Positions 34,368 through 43,201 are shown, numbered from the stretch's first letter. The stretch: 64,000 bases of DNA from Verrucomicrobiaceae bacterium (GCA_027489965.1 JAIXZA010000010.1:1-64000), one strand, 5' to 3'. Notes: generated from the letters alone by a model not told the origin. A program made the numbers and translations.

Positions 34368-34901
34368 TCAGTCCATAGCCCTTGCCTCTGAGCGCTCTCT
34401 TTTCTCACGGGTAGCTTGGAGTAAAGAGCGTGTCTTCGCTATGCCAGTAGATGTTAAGGTGTAACGTTTTTGTGATTGCTGACTCTCCCCCTCTTTGGAT
34501 GCGATATCTGCCCAGCCTTTTTGGACTAGCGCTGTCATTGCCGCAGTCACGTTGCCAATCTCGTTGCTGGTTTCTTTTAGAAACTCCGTCACTTGGCGTC
34601 CTGTAAATTCTTTCAATTCATACAGATCGCAGATAGCATAAGCAGCTAAGATCACCTTGTCAGAGGTTGCGAGCGCAGGCTCGTCAAGAAGGACATTTCT
34701 TGCTGTCTCGTAGGTCGGTGGGGGGCAGGATCGCGCGCTTCCGCCAGACTCCCGGATTTGAATGCTACGAGTAATAGCATCACGAGTGCTGGCATCCACA
34801 CCCATCAACGCTGCTTCTACTACCCACCTGCGCTCGCTAGATGAGAGCATTTGAATCATTTGTAGAGCGTTCAGGCTCTGTTGTGTCATGCCGGGATTCA
34901 T
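34368..34901 (-). CDS. Unknown protein with a winged-helix-like C-terminal half (177 aa)
   Basis: I do not recognise the family. The N-terminal part (MTQQSLNALQMIQMLSSSER) is helical. The C-terminal half, about residues 80-150, looks like a winged helix: EFTGRQVTEFLKETSNEIGNV with a following helix AAMTALVQKGWADIA and a strand-like RYTLTSTGIAKTR. It begins 13 bp after the stop of an ADP-ribosyltransferase-like gene on the same strand, so they are probably one operon. A DNA-binding repressor or antitoxin role for the neighbouring enzyme is plausible but unproven. Confidence 0.55.
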   Translation of the reverse strand: MNPGMTQQSLNALQMIQMLSSSERRWVVEAALMGVDASTRDAITRSIQIRESGGSARSCPPPTYETARNVLLDEPALATSDKVILAAYAICDLYELKEFTGRQVTEFLKETSNEIGNVTAAMTALVQKGWADIASKEGESQQSQKRYTLTSTGIAKTRSLLQATREKRERSEARAMD

Positions 34902-34914
34902 CTTTTGGGCACTT

Positions 34915-35346
34915 TCATCTTAGAGAGCGATAGTCGATGTCTTGTACTTGGGTGATCGCAAGGTGAGGAATATGGCCAATTACCAGCCACTCCTCATCGT
35001 TTGTGGCCATCAGCAACGCTTCTTGTGCTCTCGAGAACATTTCTCCCTTCCACACACCGTTCGCAATCAACCAGTCAATGATAAAGGAACAAGGGTTCAC
35101 AAGTTCGACCGCTGAAGGGAGCTCAATTTCATATACCGCTCCATAATCGACAGCAAATCGGGCGGCGATTCGAGCACTAGCACTCACCGAAATGAATGGT
35201 GTTTCTCGTGTATCATCAAGAATATGCTCAATAATAGACTCAATTGTCACAGGCCTTCCAAGATTGTGGGCAGTGAACCCTACGGCCTTCCGATGGCCTG
35301 AATTAGACCCTGCGTTACCCAAATATTCTCCTCGATAAAAGCGCAT
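34915..35346 (-). CDS. ADP-ribosyltransferase-fold-like protein (possible toxin)
   Basis: A 143-residue protein whose layout suggests an R-S-E type ADP-ribosyltransferase fold: MRFYRGEYLG near the start (Arg region), TPFISVSASARIAARFAVDYGAVYEIEL in the middle (the Ser-x-Ser strand and helix), and NDEEWLVIGHIP with the acidic pair that would provide the catalytic Glu. Enzymes of this fold attach ADP-ribose from NAD to target proteins or nucleic acids and are common as toxins. It is upstream of an unrecognised winged-helix-like gene and in a region rich in gene remnants, fitting a toxin-antitoxin module. The exact family is not known. Confidence 0.6.
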   Translation of the reverse strand: MRFYRGEYLGNAGSNSGHRKAVGFTAHNLGRPVTIESIIEHILDDTRETPFISVSASARIAARFAVDYGAVYEIELPSAVELVNPCSFIIDWLIANGVWKGEMFSRAQEALLMATNDEEWLVIGHIPHLAITQVQDIDYRSLR

Positions 35347-35568
35347 GACGGAAAGAACGGAATAATATCTAGCCCAGGTGTCTTTTCAAGATCTTTTCAA
35401 AAACATTTAATCATATCAGGGCTCTGCCCTGTTAAAATTTAACGATTACCTCCGAACTTGATCGAAAATGACTAATTCATTTAAAAAATATGAATGACTT
35501 TGCTTGATAATTGCTAAAACTTAACAATATTTAACTTTAATTAACTACTTTTGGCACTAGATTGAAAT

Positions 35569-35886
35569 ATGAAATCCCATATCACCATCAACCTCGCCGA
35601 TATTGAGATCGGCGGGTCGACTGGCGAGCATCCTACTGTGGCAGTGGTGCCGCTCGAAATCGACAATCCCATTGTCCTGCTCTGCACGAGCTCGGACCCA
35701 AGTGGCTCTCCGTTCGACCTACGAAAAGGCATGTTATTTAGAGACGGTCACACCTTTCAGAAATCGGTCTTGCGCCAACTGTCGCTCTTTATACAGAAGC
35801 GTAGGAGCGAGTCTCTTAAAATGGAGACTGCAAGTGAAATCGAGGCGAAGCTTCAGAAACGGATCATTGCAGCAGCATATGCTTAA
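35569..35886 (+). CDS. Small hypothetical protein (105 aa)
   Basis: I do not recognise this protein. It starts MKSHITINLADIEIGG, has a beta-rich N-terminal half (TVAVVPLEIDNPIVLLC) and a charged helical C-terminal half (KRRSESLKMETASEIEAKLQKR), and no signal or membrane segment. The upstream 220 bp is strongly AT-rich. A dispersed short repeat follows its stop. It could be an expressed small gene of the variable region; there is no evidence for a function. Confidence 0.45.
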   Translation: MKSHITINLADIEIGGSTGEHPTVAVVPLEIDNPIVLLCTSSDPSGSPFDLRKGMLFRDGHTFQKSVLRQLSLFIQKRRSESLKMETASEIEAKLQKRIIAAAYA

Positions 35887-35890
35887 CGAT

Positions 35891-35928
35891 GAAGAAATGA
35901 ACTGTCTCTTCCTCAATCGAGGCTTCGC
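35891..35928 (+). repeat. Dispersed short repeat, copy E (weak)
   Basis: A divergent copy, AACTGTCTCTTCCTCAATCG and then AGGCTTCGC, directly after the small hypothetical gene. Confidence 0.4.
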
Positions 35929-36045
35929 ACAGTCATTGAATGAGCGGCGATAGGCTTTCGAGAGTCTTGCGCCGCACAGCAGGGTTCCAAAGAAGAGCGC
36001 CTCATCTTCGACCAAAGAGTCGATGATTTCAGGAAAGCGGGGTGC

Positions 36046-36080
36046 AGAGACGAAGTGTTTGTCCCTCTATCGAGGTCTGG
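36046..36080 (+). repeat. Dispersed short repeat, copy F
   Basis: Reads GAGACGAAGTGTTTGTCCCT and then CTATCGAGGTCTGGC, matching the family core GACAAAGTGTCTGTCCCTC with few differences. Confidence 0.7.
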
Positions 36081-36114
36081 CATAATTAGAAGGCCGTGCT
36101 TCCCACTGGCCGAG

Positions 36115-36378
36115 TCAAAGGGCGAACCACAGCGCGAGATGCAGAGCGCCGATGTAGAGCACCCAGACATGCATGCGGCCGTACATGAGTCCACCGCTTG
36201 TTTCGCTCGGTGTGTCGCTACAGCGGCCAAACCATTCATCCTGTTTTTTCCAGAGGAGAACGCCTGCGGGGATCAGAACGAGCAGGCCGATCACACCGAC
36301 GGTTCTCATGACTAATTGGCCTTCGGGTGTCATTTTGGCCAGGAGGAGGAAGCATTGAATCAGATTCATATCCGCCAT
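36115..36378 (-). CDS. Small membrane protein (87 aa)
   Basis: An 87-residue protein with two hydrophobic segments (VMRTVGVIGLLVLIPAGVLLW and HVWVLYIGALHLALWFAL) and a polar loop between them (KKQDEWFGRCSDTPSETSG). No family is recognised. A 44-base segment of it (36274-36317), covering the start of the first helix, has a close copy at 40918-40961, so this gene or a relative was once duplicated in the region. It may be a genuine small gene; the sequence starts with MADMNLIQCFLLLAKM. Confidence 0.5.
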   Translation of the reverse strand: MADMNLIQCFLLLAKMTPEGQLVMRTVGVIGLLVLIPAGVLLWKKQDEWFGRCSDTPSETSGGLMYGRMHVWVLYIGALHLALWFAL

Positions 36379-36454
36379 GTTCGCTTCAGCACGTGGTGCA
36401 GCCAGATACAGATGGTCAAATACGTGACCAGTACAGATCTAACTCAAAAAGGCT

Positions 36455-37876
36455 TTACTCAGCCAGCCGTTTGGCTAGATCGCCGAGAGTCTTGATGGCC
36501 CCAGCGATGCGAGCTGACCAGTGTTCGCCGCACGAGATGCGGATGCAGTTGGTGAAGCGTTGATCGAGAGAAAACATGTGACCGGGAGCGATGCTGATGC
36601 CGCGTGCCAGCGCCCGTTCATAAAGTTGCAAAGCATCCACCTTGAGCGGCATGGTGACCCAGAGCAGGAAACCGCCCTGCGGTGAAGTGACGGTTGTGCC
36701 CTCAGGAAACGCCGCGAGGATGGCGCGCCGTGCTTGCATCACATTGTTCTTGTAGATCGAGCGCGCCCCCCTCAGCCAGTGGTCGTAGCCACCCTCGGCC
36801 AGGAAGCCTGCAATGGCGAGTTCCGGTAGAGTCGCCGTCGCCAGCGTATGAGTCAGCTTGGCCGTTCGAACCTGGTGGAAAAAGCGTCCTGGAGTGACCC
36901 AGCCAACTCGATATCCAGGGGCCAGAGTCTTTGAAAAGGAACTGCAAAACAAGACGATGCCCGAGTCATCATAGGATTTGCAGGTTCGGGATCGCTTGGC
37001 CCCGAAAGGCAGTTCGCCAAAGACGTCGTCCTCGATCAGCGGGATCTCGTGCTTTTTGCAAAGGCTCACGAGCTGCTGTTTGGCATCCTCAGGCATCGTG
37101 GCTCCGAGAGGATTGCTGAAGGCTGGAAGCACGATGCAGGCGGCCACGCGCTGATGCTTCAATGCACTCTTCAACACATCCAGCCTCATGCCGTGCTGAG
37201 GATCGGTGGGGATCTCCAGCACACGCAGGGCGAGCGCCTCAAGGACATGCAGCAGGCCAAAGTAGGTGGGGGTCTCCACGACCACCACATCGCCGGGTTG
37301 AGTGACAGCACGCAGGCAGAGCATCAGCGCCTCGGTGGCTCCGCAGGTGGTGATGATCTCTGCTGGTGAGACGACTGCGCCGCCCTTGAGCATGCGCTTG
37401 CTGATCTGCCGCCTCAGCGTTTCAGAACCCGGTGGCAGATCATACATGACACCACGTGATCCCGCGTGGCGCGCTTTTTCAGCGAGCATGCGGTTTAGCT
37501 TCACTGTCGGCAGGATGTCCGCGCTCGGCACCGCACCCCCAAGAGCGATCAAGTTCGCCGATGCCACGGCATCAAACAGGCTGGCGTGCAGATTGCCGAG
37601 ACTGCCCGACATGGGAACACGCGGCGGGTGGGGGCGCAGGTCTAGGTCTGTCTTGGGGGACGGATGTTTGACAAAAAATCCAGACTTGGGCTGCGGCTCC
37701 ACCAGACCTCGTGATTCGAGTTCCACGAAAGCCTGGACAGCCGTGCTCATGCTGACGTGATGCTGATCACAGACAGCGCGCAAAGAGGGCGTGCGTTCGC
37801 CAGGACGCAGCACACCATCACTGATCAACTTCGCGACTGCGTTGGCGATTTGGATGTAGAGCGGCAGTCGAGCCAT
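36455..37876 (-). CDS. MocR-type regulator: GntR DNA-binding domain fused to an aminotransferase-like domain
   Basis: A 473-residue PLP-dependent regulator. The N-terminal 70 residues are a GntR winged helix (PLYIQIANAVAKLISDGVLRPGERTPSLRAV, then VSMSTAVQAFVELESRGLVE). Residues from about 110 form a class I aminotransferase-like domain, with YDLPPGSETLRRQISKRML, VVETPTYFGLLHVLEAL, the Asp-region LPAFSNPLGATMPE, IEDDVFGELPFG and the PLP lysine in SSFSKTLAPGYRVGWV. MocR proteins typically regulate pyridoxine, GABA or amino-acid metabolism genes. It is divergent from the DUF4143 ATPase across about 320 bp containing a dispersed repeat. Confidence 0.92.
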   Translation of the reverse strand: MARLPLYIQIANAVAKLISDGVLRPGERTPSLRAVCDQHHVSMSTAVQAFVELESRGLVEPQPKSGFFVKHPSPKTDLDLRPHPPRVPMSGSLGNLHASLFDAVASANLIALGGAVPSADILPTVKLNRMLAEKARHAGSRGVMYDLPPGSETLRRQISKRMLKGGAVVSPAEIITTCGATEALMLCLRAVTQPGDVVVVETPTYFGLLHVLEALALRVLEIPTDPQHGMRLDVLKSALKHQRVAACIVLPAFSNPLGATMPEDAKQQLVSLCKKHEIPLIEDDVFGELPFGAKRSRTCKSYDDSGIVLFCSSFSKTLAPGYRVGWVTPGRFFHQVRTAKLTHTLATATLPELAIAGFLAEGGYDHWLRGARSIYKNNVMQARRAILAAFPEGTTVTSPQGGFLLWVTMPLKVDALQLYERALARGISIAPGHMFSLDQRFTNCIRISCGEHWSARIAGAIKTLGDLAKRLAE

Positions 37877-38195
37877 GGCAGCGACAAAGAGGGCAGGAAG
37901 CGATGCCTGACAAACGGCAAGACTATCAAACTATGGGCGATGGGAGACAAAGTGCCTGTCCCTCCATGGCGGTGCACATTCTCAAATGAAGAGGCTCCGG
38001 AGTCGTCTTGGCAACCGCACAGCTCGCAGTGTTTTTTGAGCATTAGGAGCGTCTTTTTTGAGTTTTCAAGGCTCATATGGAAGTCAAATAAACCTTGCAA
38101 TACATTGTTTTTAATGATTTTATAAATGTGATTGTAAAATATGCGATTGAATCCATGAAATTCGATGTCAGAATCATGGGGAACTTTAGCCTGCC
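37877..38195. other. Divergent intergenic region with dispersed repeat copy G
   Basis: A 319-bp region between the MocR gene and the ATPase gene. Bases 37942-37976 carry one of the best copies of the dispersed repeat (GAGACAAAGTGCCTGTCCCT followed by CCATGGCGGT). The right half, before 38196, is AT-rich and probably holds the ATPase promoter. No small gene is evident. Confidence 0.6.
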
Positions 38196-39509
38196 ATGAT
38201 CACCCACATCCAGCGCCATCTTGCCGACCGCATCCGTGATGTCGCAAAGCACTATCCGGTGATCTTGCTCACGGGCGCACGGCAGACTGGAAAGACCACG
38301 CTGCTACGCGATCTCTTCCCAGATGCGCCATTTCACACGCTGGATCTTCCGTCTGTGGCGCATGAAGCGGAACACAATGGCACGGCCTTTCTCGACTCCC
38401 TCGCGACTCACCCTGTGGTGATCCTCGATGAAGTGCAGTATGCTCCTGCTCTCTTTCGCTCGATCAAGGCAGCCGTGGATGCGGATCGCCATCGCATGGG
38501 GCGCTTTTTGATGACCGGCTCCCAGAAGTTCGCGCTCATGCAAAGCGTGTCCGAAAGCCTCGCAGGCCGCTGTGCGATCATCGAAGTGGACACCCTCGCG
38601 CCGGCGGAACTCATGGACACGAACCCCATGCAGCCACTGAAGGTGGAAGACATGATGTGGCGCGGTGGCTACCCAGAACTCTGGCGCGTGCCCGACATGC
38701 CTGCGCGTGACTTTTACGCGAGCTACATGGCCACCTACCTCGAACGCGATGTTCGCCAACTCGTGAATGTCACGAACTTGCGCGACTTCGAACGCTTCGT
38801 GCGCATGTGTGCCACGCTTTCCGCGCAGCAGGTGAATCTGCACAAGATTTCCTCCGACATCGGCATCGCTGCGAGCACGGCGAAGCAGTGGCTCAGCGTG
38901 CTGGAAACCTCGAACATCGTCCACATCCTCTCCCCCTACTTCCGCAATCACGGGAAGCGCCTTGTCAGAATGCCGAAGCTGTATTTTCGCGACACGGGAC
39001 TGCTGTGCTTCCTGCTCGGCCTCTCGACTCCTCAGCAGATGCTGGAGTCCACTTTCATCGGGGCGATCTGGGAAACCTATGTCCTGGGGCAGATCAAGCG
39101 GGCGCGTGAAGCGCAAGCCAGCCCAGCAGAAATCTACTTCTGGCGGGATGCGCAGGGCGTGGAAGTGGACTTCGCCGTTTGGCTGAATGGCCGCGTGCAG
39201 TTCATCGAAGCCAAGTGGAACGAAACCGGTGGCGATGCCAAAGCTCTCAAGCCCATGCAGCAGGTGCGTGAGGTCATGGGCGATGCAGCTTCGGATCGTC
39301 ATCTACTCGCTTGTCGCACGCCTTATGCGCACTGGCATCCCAGTGACCCGAGTGTTCGTGTCATCAACGGGCACCTCTTCCGTGATTGGTTCAATGTGCC
39401 AGCTCCAGATACCAATTCAGTGGCTGAAGCAGCCGCCAACTACATCGTGAACCCACGCAAGAAACGCGCGGCGAAGCGCAAAAAGAATCCAAAACAAGCG
39501 ACAGGCTGA
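38196..39509 (+). CDS. AAA ATPase with DUF4143 domain
   Basis: A 437-residue protein with an N-terminal AAA_14-type ATPase domain: Walker A LTGARQTGKTTLLRDL (about residues 26-41), Walker B PVVILDEVQYAP, and the sensor region MGRFLMTGSQKFAL. The C-terminal DUF4143 domain begins around residue 210 with QVNLHKISSDIGIAASTAKQWLSVLE, contains KLYFRDTGLLCFLLGL, and ends in GVEVDFAVWLNGRVQFIEAKWNE, a PD-(D/E)XK-like strand pair. Proteins of this class are widespread in bacteria and their biological role is unclear. It shows good coding statistics and is probably functional. Confidence 0.92.
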   Translation: MITHIQRHLADRIRDVAKHYPVILLTGARQTGKTTLLRDLFPDAPFHTLDLPSVAHEAEHNGTAFLDSLATHPVVILDEVQYAPALFRSIKAAVDADRHRMGRFLMTGSQKFALMQSVSESLAGRCAIIEVDTLAPAELMDTNPMQPLKVEDMMWRGGYPELWRVPDMPARDFYASYMATYLERDVRQLVNVTNLRDFERFVRMCATLSAQQVNLHKISSDIGIAASTAKQWLSVLETSNIVHILSPYFRNHGKRLVRMPKLYFRDTGLLCFLLGLSTPQQMLESTFIGAIWETYVLGQIKRAREAQASPAEIYFWRDAQGVEVDFAVWLNGRVQFIEAKWNETGGDAKALKPMQQVREVMGDAASDRHLLACRTPYAHWHPSDPSVRVINGHLFRDWFNVPAPDTNSVAEAAANYIVNPRKKRAAKRKKNPKQATG

Positions 39510-40046
39510 AGGGCCTAGGCCAGATCAAATTCCGCGCTCATGTTTATGGGTCTGAAAGAGGCCTGCAAAGAACGATGCGTCAGCCTTGATTCCTGAAATC
39601 AGGCCTGCGATGCAGCGCCGGATTTACCACGCTCCAGCAAATTGCCGAGGCTCGCCACCATACCTCCGATGTCGCTCATTTTGGAGAGGATGATCATTGG
39701 GGTGGCGAGTAGACAAAGTGTCTATCCCTCTATTGCGGTCTCTGACCTTTTGCGTGGTCCAGCGTTGGGAAGCATGGTTCACCTACAAAGCTGATCCAGC
39801 TCCCGAGGTGTTCATTTTCTGAAACAATAATTGGGTTAACCTAATTAAGATGTCGATAAAAATACGTTAGACGGATGAAACTCCGCTGAAAATAGACAAA
39901 GCTGAACTACTGACCACTTCACTTTGGAATATTCCTCAAAGCTTTGAACTTAGATAACCAATTATGTTGTTTCGGGCCACCAAAAATCTGCGTCCCTTCC
40001 ATAGCTAAAGTGACTCGTTCATAGAACACAATTTTCCATTTTAAAC
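39510..40046. other. Intergenic region with a gene-end remnant and a repeat
   Basis: 537 bp without a complete gene. On the minus strand 39599-39710 encode LATPMIILSKMSDIGG then MVASLGNLLERGKSG and a stop, which looks like the C-terminal end of some protein cut off by the dispersed repeat copy at 39706-39745. The remaining 300 bp up to 40046 is AT-rich and presumably contains the promoter of the following gene. I see nothing else. Confidence 0.5.
39706..39745 (+). repeat. Dispersed short repeat, copy H
   Basis: Reads GTAGACAAAGTGTCTATCCC and then TCTATTGCGGTCTCTGACC, the copy closest to the family consensus. It abuts the cut end of a minus-strand gene fragment. Confidence 0.75.
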
Positions 40047-40916
40047 ATGAAGAAACCATACCCACTCGCCCTTCTGGTTTTTCTCGTTGGAATTCTCCCA
40101 GCTTTTGGTCAGGTCGATCCATTGCAAACCGCGCCTGGTTTTGCCCCAACATTCAAACTAAACGAATCCATCACGGAAAGCGTCGAGACGACTGTGGACA
40201 CTAAAATTGGTGGCTGTGGAGAGTATGACCCAGTGACGCGTGAGCAGTTAACTTCAGATTCAAGTTCGATCAGCATTACCGCTAACATCTCTGGAGTCAG
40301 TCTTGCGAGTATTCAACCCGAGACGCCTTTCGCGGTGAAGGTTGGACGGTTGAGCTTCACAGGAATTCTGGGACAAGACCCCTCCTACACTGAAGCAAAC
40401 AAAGCCACCAGGCGAAGCATTGTTATCTCAAAGAAAGTCGTGGTTGATGAGGACCATACGATTGGTGGCTACAGTGTGAAGCTTTCTTGGACTGCTACGC
40501 GACTGATCATCGATATTACCGGTTCTCGTAGTTTTAAGTCTTTGGTTGCTGAGGAATTAATGGAAGAACTATTAGATCCTGCGGATGCTGCATCCTATGC
40601 TGGCAAGCCCGAAGTTGGAGCGACGAAATCCATCAAAAATGTCATTTCTGTTTCAGTGCAGTTTGCCGAGTTTGCATCAGCGCCACGGGATGCCCTCCTC
40701 CAGGCCACGTCCTCTGTGAAGAAGGAGATATTCGGCTCAAAAGATGACGTCGATTTCGAGGAGTTTTTGCTCGATACCATCGAAATCACTGGTGGATTTG
40801 ATTTGGCTCTACCAAGCGCCACGATCACGGCCCCTGCTAAAAAGAGCTCTCCTCGTGGCAAATTCACCTTCACTGGAAAAGCCTCTAATGCCCACGGTAT
40901 TTCAGCCATCGAATAA
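40047..40916 (+). CDS. Secreted protein, probably truncated at the C-terminus
   Basis: A 289-residue exported protein with a signal peptide (YPLALLVFLVGILPAFG). No family is recognised for most of it. The last 30 residues, ATITAPAKKSSPRGKFTFTGKASNAHGISAIE, look like the first strands of an immunoglobulin-like domain of the type that normally goes on for another 60-80 residues, but the frame stops there. Two bases later a 44-base fragment of the small membrane gene begins. The gene was probably cut by recombination at this point, so the product may be incomplete. Confidence 0.6.
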   Translation: MKKPYPLALLVFLVGILPAFGQVDPLQTAPGFAPTFKLNESITESVETTVDTKIGGCGEYDPVTREQLTSDSSSISITANISGVSLASIQPETPFAVKVGRLSFTGILGQDPSYTEANKATRRSIVISKKVVVDEDHTIGGYSVKLSWTATRLIIDITGSRSFKSLVAEELMEELLDPADAASYAGKPEVGATKSIKNVISVSVQFAEFASAPRDALLQATSSVKKEIFGSKDDVDFEEFLLDTIEITGGFDLALPSATITAPAKKSSPRGKFTFTGKASNAHGISAIE

Positions 40917-40917
40917 A

Positions 40918-40961
40918 CAGAACGAGCAGGCCGATCACGCCGTCGGTTCGCATGACTCATT
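40918..40961 (+). pseudogene. Fragment of the 36115-36378 small membrane protein gene
   Basis: These 44 bases match 36274-36317 with about five differences; on the minus strand they encode MRTDGVIGLLVLFIR against MRTVGVIGLLVLIP in the intact gene. There is no continuing frame. It lies directly after the stop of the truncated secreted protein and probably marks the recombination junction. Confidence 0.75.
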
Positions 40962-41207
40962 CTGAAAACAGAAATGGCTGACCGCCGGTTTGCACCCGTC
41001 CTTGATTCCACAAGGCTTTTCGCCTCTCGGGCAATGTCACCCAAGACACAGCCGCTTCGAGTCGGGAGGTGCAACGGCTCCGTTTTGATCCATTTCGGCT
41101 TCTCGGCATCACGCGAGGGCTCGAAGATACGTATGGAGTTCCTTGTGCGGCATTTGCGGTTGTAGGGGACATTCCTTTATCCAAGCATAGCTAGTTAGAC
41201 GGTTGGC

Positions 41208-41849
41208 GTGATCAACATCGACATGCTGAGCCTTTATCAGCGAATCGCTGATTTGCCATGGACTGTATTGCTTGATGGCGATCATCGCCTTCCTGATTGC
41301 ACTCACAAAAGGGAGACGTTTCTTCAGCGCTTCAGATATGAGCAACCGCGCTTCACTGAGCCTCAAAAAAACCTTATGACAACTGAATTACTCATCATCC
41401 AACTGGTAGAAAAAGACTGGAAAAGAATCGCCGAATTAGCCATCTCTCGTGTTCATCAGGAGCCAGAGACTCCCAACTATAAATCACTGACAGATGAGGA
41501 GCTAATGCTGCGGGCTAGGGATCTCTTGGGCAATCTCGGACAATGGATAAACAACCAGGATGATGGTCTGTTGAACCGCCGGTATGAGAGCCTAGGCCGT
41601 TTGCGTTTCCAGGATGGTTTTCCCTTGCATGAAGTGGTGTATAAACTTCAGCTTTTGAAACGCACCATCATCGATCATGCCCGTGATCAACATCTAGAGG
41701 TCACCGCCGTCGAACTCTACGCTGAGCAGCAGTTCCTTCAGCGTCTCGACTTGTTTTTTGATCGCATTATTTACCGGGTGGTTAAAGGCTACAGTGAACA
41801 GGGACTTGATTCCTCATCAGGTAAACCAAGTCTCGCCACCATCAGCTGA
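41208..41849 (+). CDS. RsbRD-like sensory domain protein
   Basis: The open frame gives 213 residues; the ATG at 41376 (MTTELLIIQLVEKDWKRIAEL) gives a 157-residue version that better matches the family. The helical blocks TDEELMLRARDLLGNLGQWI, YESLGRLRFQDGFPLHEVVYKLQLLKRTI and AEQQFLQRLDLFFDRIIYRVVKGY resemble the N-terminal domain found in RsbR-like and some sensor proteins. No output domain follows. It could be a stand-alone sensory or regulatory subunit. The function is not established. Confidence 0.6.
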   Translation: MINIDMLSLYQRIADLPWTVLLDGDHRLPDCTHKRETFLQRFRYEQPRFTEPQKNLMTTELLIIQLVEKDWKRIAELAISRVHQEPETPNYKSLTDEELMLRARDLLGNLGQWINNQDDGLLNRRYESLGRLRFQDGFPLHEVVYKLQLLKRTIIDHARDQHLEVTAVELYAEQQFLQRLDLFFDRIIYRVVKGYSEQGLDSSSGKPSLATIS

Positions 41850-41913
41850 GCAGCCTCAGATGGCGATGGATGAAGGAGTGATGAGCTACGTTTTCGGCTA
41901 AAGCATCACTGAA

Positions 41914-42348
41914 TCAGGGATTTTCGGCATTGTAAACGGCATGCAGCTGTCCTGTGCTGCCTTTGGGCCAGTAAGCACCGTCTTCGATCCATTCGTTGAG
42001 GCCGCCGATCTCGTCGTCGGTGAGGCTGACTTCCAAACGTGGCATGATTTTGGGGTGGGTGCCTTTGCGTGTGATCGCGGCTACGAGCAGGCTGTCGTCG
42101 GGATCACCGGGGATCACAAAAGGTCGCTTCGTGCGTGGGCTGAGAGGTTTCAGAGCTCCATCACGATGGGATAAATCCAGCCCAGCAGGGGCAGCAGGGC
42201 CTGAGTGACAGCGCAGACAGCTACCCTCCAGTACCGGTTTCACATTCATGGCGAAGTAGCGATCCTGAGCCGAAGGGAAAAGCGGGCAGGAGCAGGCGCA
42301 GAGGAGTGCTGTGGCGAGGAATAGAGTCGCGGTGGATTTCATAATCAT
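41914..42348 (-). CDS. Planctomycete-type cytochrome-like protein (one haem motif)
   Basis: A 144-residue exported protein (the true start may be MKSTATLF two codons in). The signal region contains LFLATALLCACSCP, so it could be a lipoprotein. The mature part matches the PSCyt1-type domain: YFAMNVKPVLEGSCLRCHSGP has the haem-binding CxxCH, followed by KRPFVIPGDPDDSLLVAAI, and IMPRLEVSLTDDEIGGLNEWIEDGAYWP, the usual ending. Larger proteins in this window carry the same domain fused to DUF1549/1553; here it stands alone. It probably carries electrons in the periplasm. Confidence 0.85.
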   Translation of the reverse strand: MIMKSTATLFLATALLCACSCPLFPSAQDRYFAMNVKPVLEGSCLRCHSGPAAPAGLDLSHRDGALKPLSPRTKRPFVIPGDPDDSLLVAAITRKGTHPKIMPRLEVSLTDDEIGGLNEWIEDGAYWPKGSTGQLHAVYNAENP

Positions 42349-42458
42349 GAGTTTAACACAGTCAGCCAGCTATAGACGCAGCCTATCTTGTGCGGGTATG
42401 TCATGATCCTGCTTTTGCGGGGGTTGACGCTTCCCTCATTGCTCTGGCAAATAGGGGC

Positions 42459-43073
42459 ATGATCGAAATCTCCAACGAACACTTCCGAATCGTCCTGACT
42501 GGGGGCCCAGGTGGCGGCAAAACCACTGCAGCCGATCTTTTTCGCCGCGAAATGGGTGAAAGCGTGGTGTTGGTGCCAGAGGCGGCCACCATGGTTTTTT
42601 CAGGGGGCTTTCCGCGCGTGCAAGAGCCGCACGCCATTCATGCCGCGCAGCGGGCGATTTACCATGTGCAGCGGAATCTAGAAGACGTGCAGGTCGCGCA
42701 GTATCCAGACCGCATCCTGCTCTGTGATCGCGGCACGGTGGATGGTGCTGCCTACTGGCCTGGGGAGCCGGAAGGCTTTTTTACGGAAATGGGAACGACC
42801 ATGCAGAGTGAACTGAAGCGCTACGACGGCGTCATCTTCTTTGAGAGCGCTGCTGTGGGTGGCCTGAGTATCGAGGGAGGGAACCCCATCCGCAATGAGT
42901 CGCTGAAGCAGGCCGTGGAGCTAGATCACAGATTACGCTCGCTTTGGAGACAGCATCCACACTTTGTTTTGGTCCCGCATCATGCGTCTTTTTTGAAGAA
43001 GATCTCCTTTGGTTTGCTCGTGCTGGAAGAAATGGTCCGAGAGCTGAAGTGTAAACAAGGAGTGAAATCCTAG
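42459..43073 (+). CDS. P-loop NTPase (AAA_28-like)
   Basis: A 204-residue protein from the ATG at 42459 (MIEISNEHFRIVLTGGPGGGKTT). Walker A is GGPGGGKTTAADLF; a conserved region VVLVPEAATMVFSGGFPR follows, then RILLCDRGTVDGAAYWPG and a C-terminal helical part with VPHHASFLKKISFG. This corresponds to the AAA_28 or thymidylate-kinase-like group of small ATPases, whose substrates are usually unknown. It is divergent from the monohaem cytochrome gene and has no clear partner. Confidence 0.8.
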   Translation: MIEISNEHFRIVLTGGPGGGKTTAADLFRREMGESVVLVPEAATMVFSGGFPRVQEPHAIHAAQRAIYHVQRNLEDVQVAQYPDRILLCDRGTVDGAAYWPGEPEGFFTEMGTTMQSELKRYDGVIFFESAAVGGLSIEGGNPIRNESLKQAVELDHRLRSLWRQHPHFVLVPHHASFLKKISFGLLVLEEMVRELKCKQGVKS

Positions 43074-43201
43074 CGTGAAGGGCTGTCGGAAGACAAATGT
43101 TCTGTCTCACTGTCATTCAATGAACTTTTGCCCCGCGGTCGAAATTATAATTTCTAGACAGAGATGGCTTCGAGATTTAGCGTAAATCAGTGGCTGATTT
43201 T

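Noticed and set aside
38304..39302. 332-residue minus-strand open frame
   Set aside because: Antisense to the AAA/DUF4143 gene, which has clear Walker motifs.
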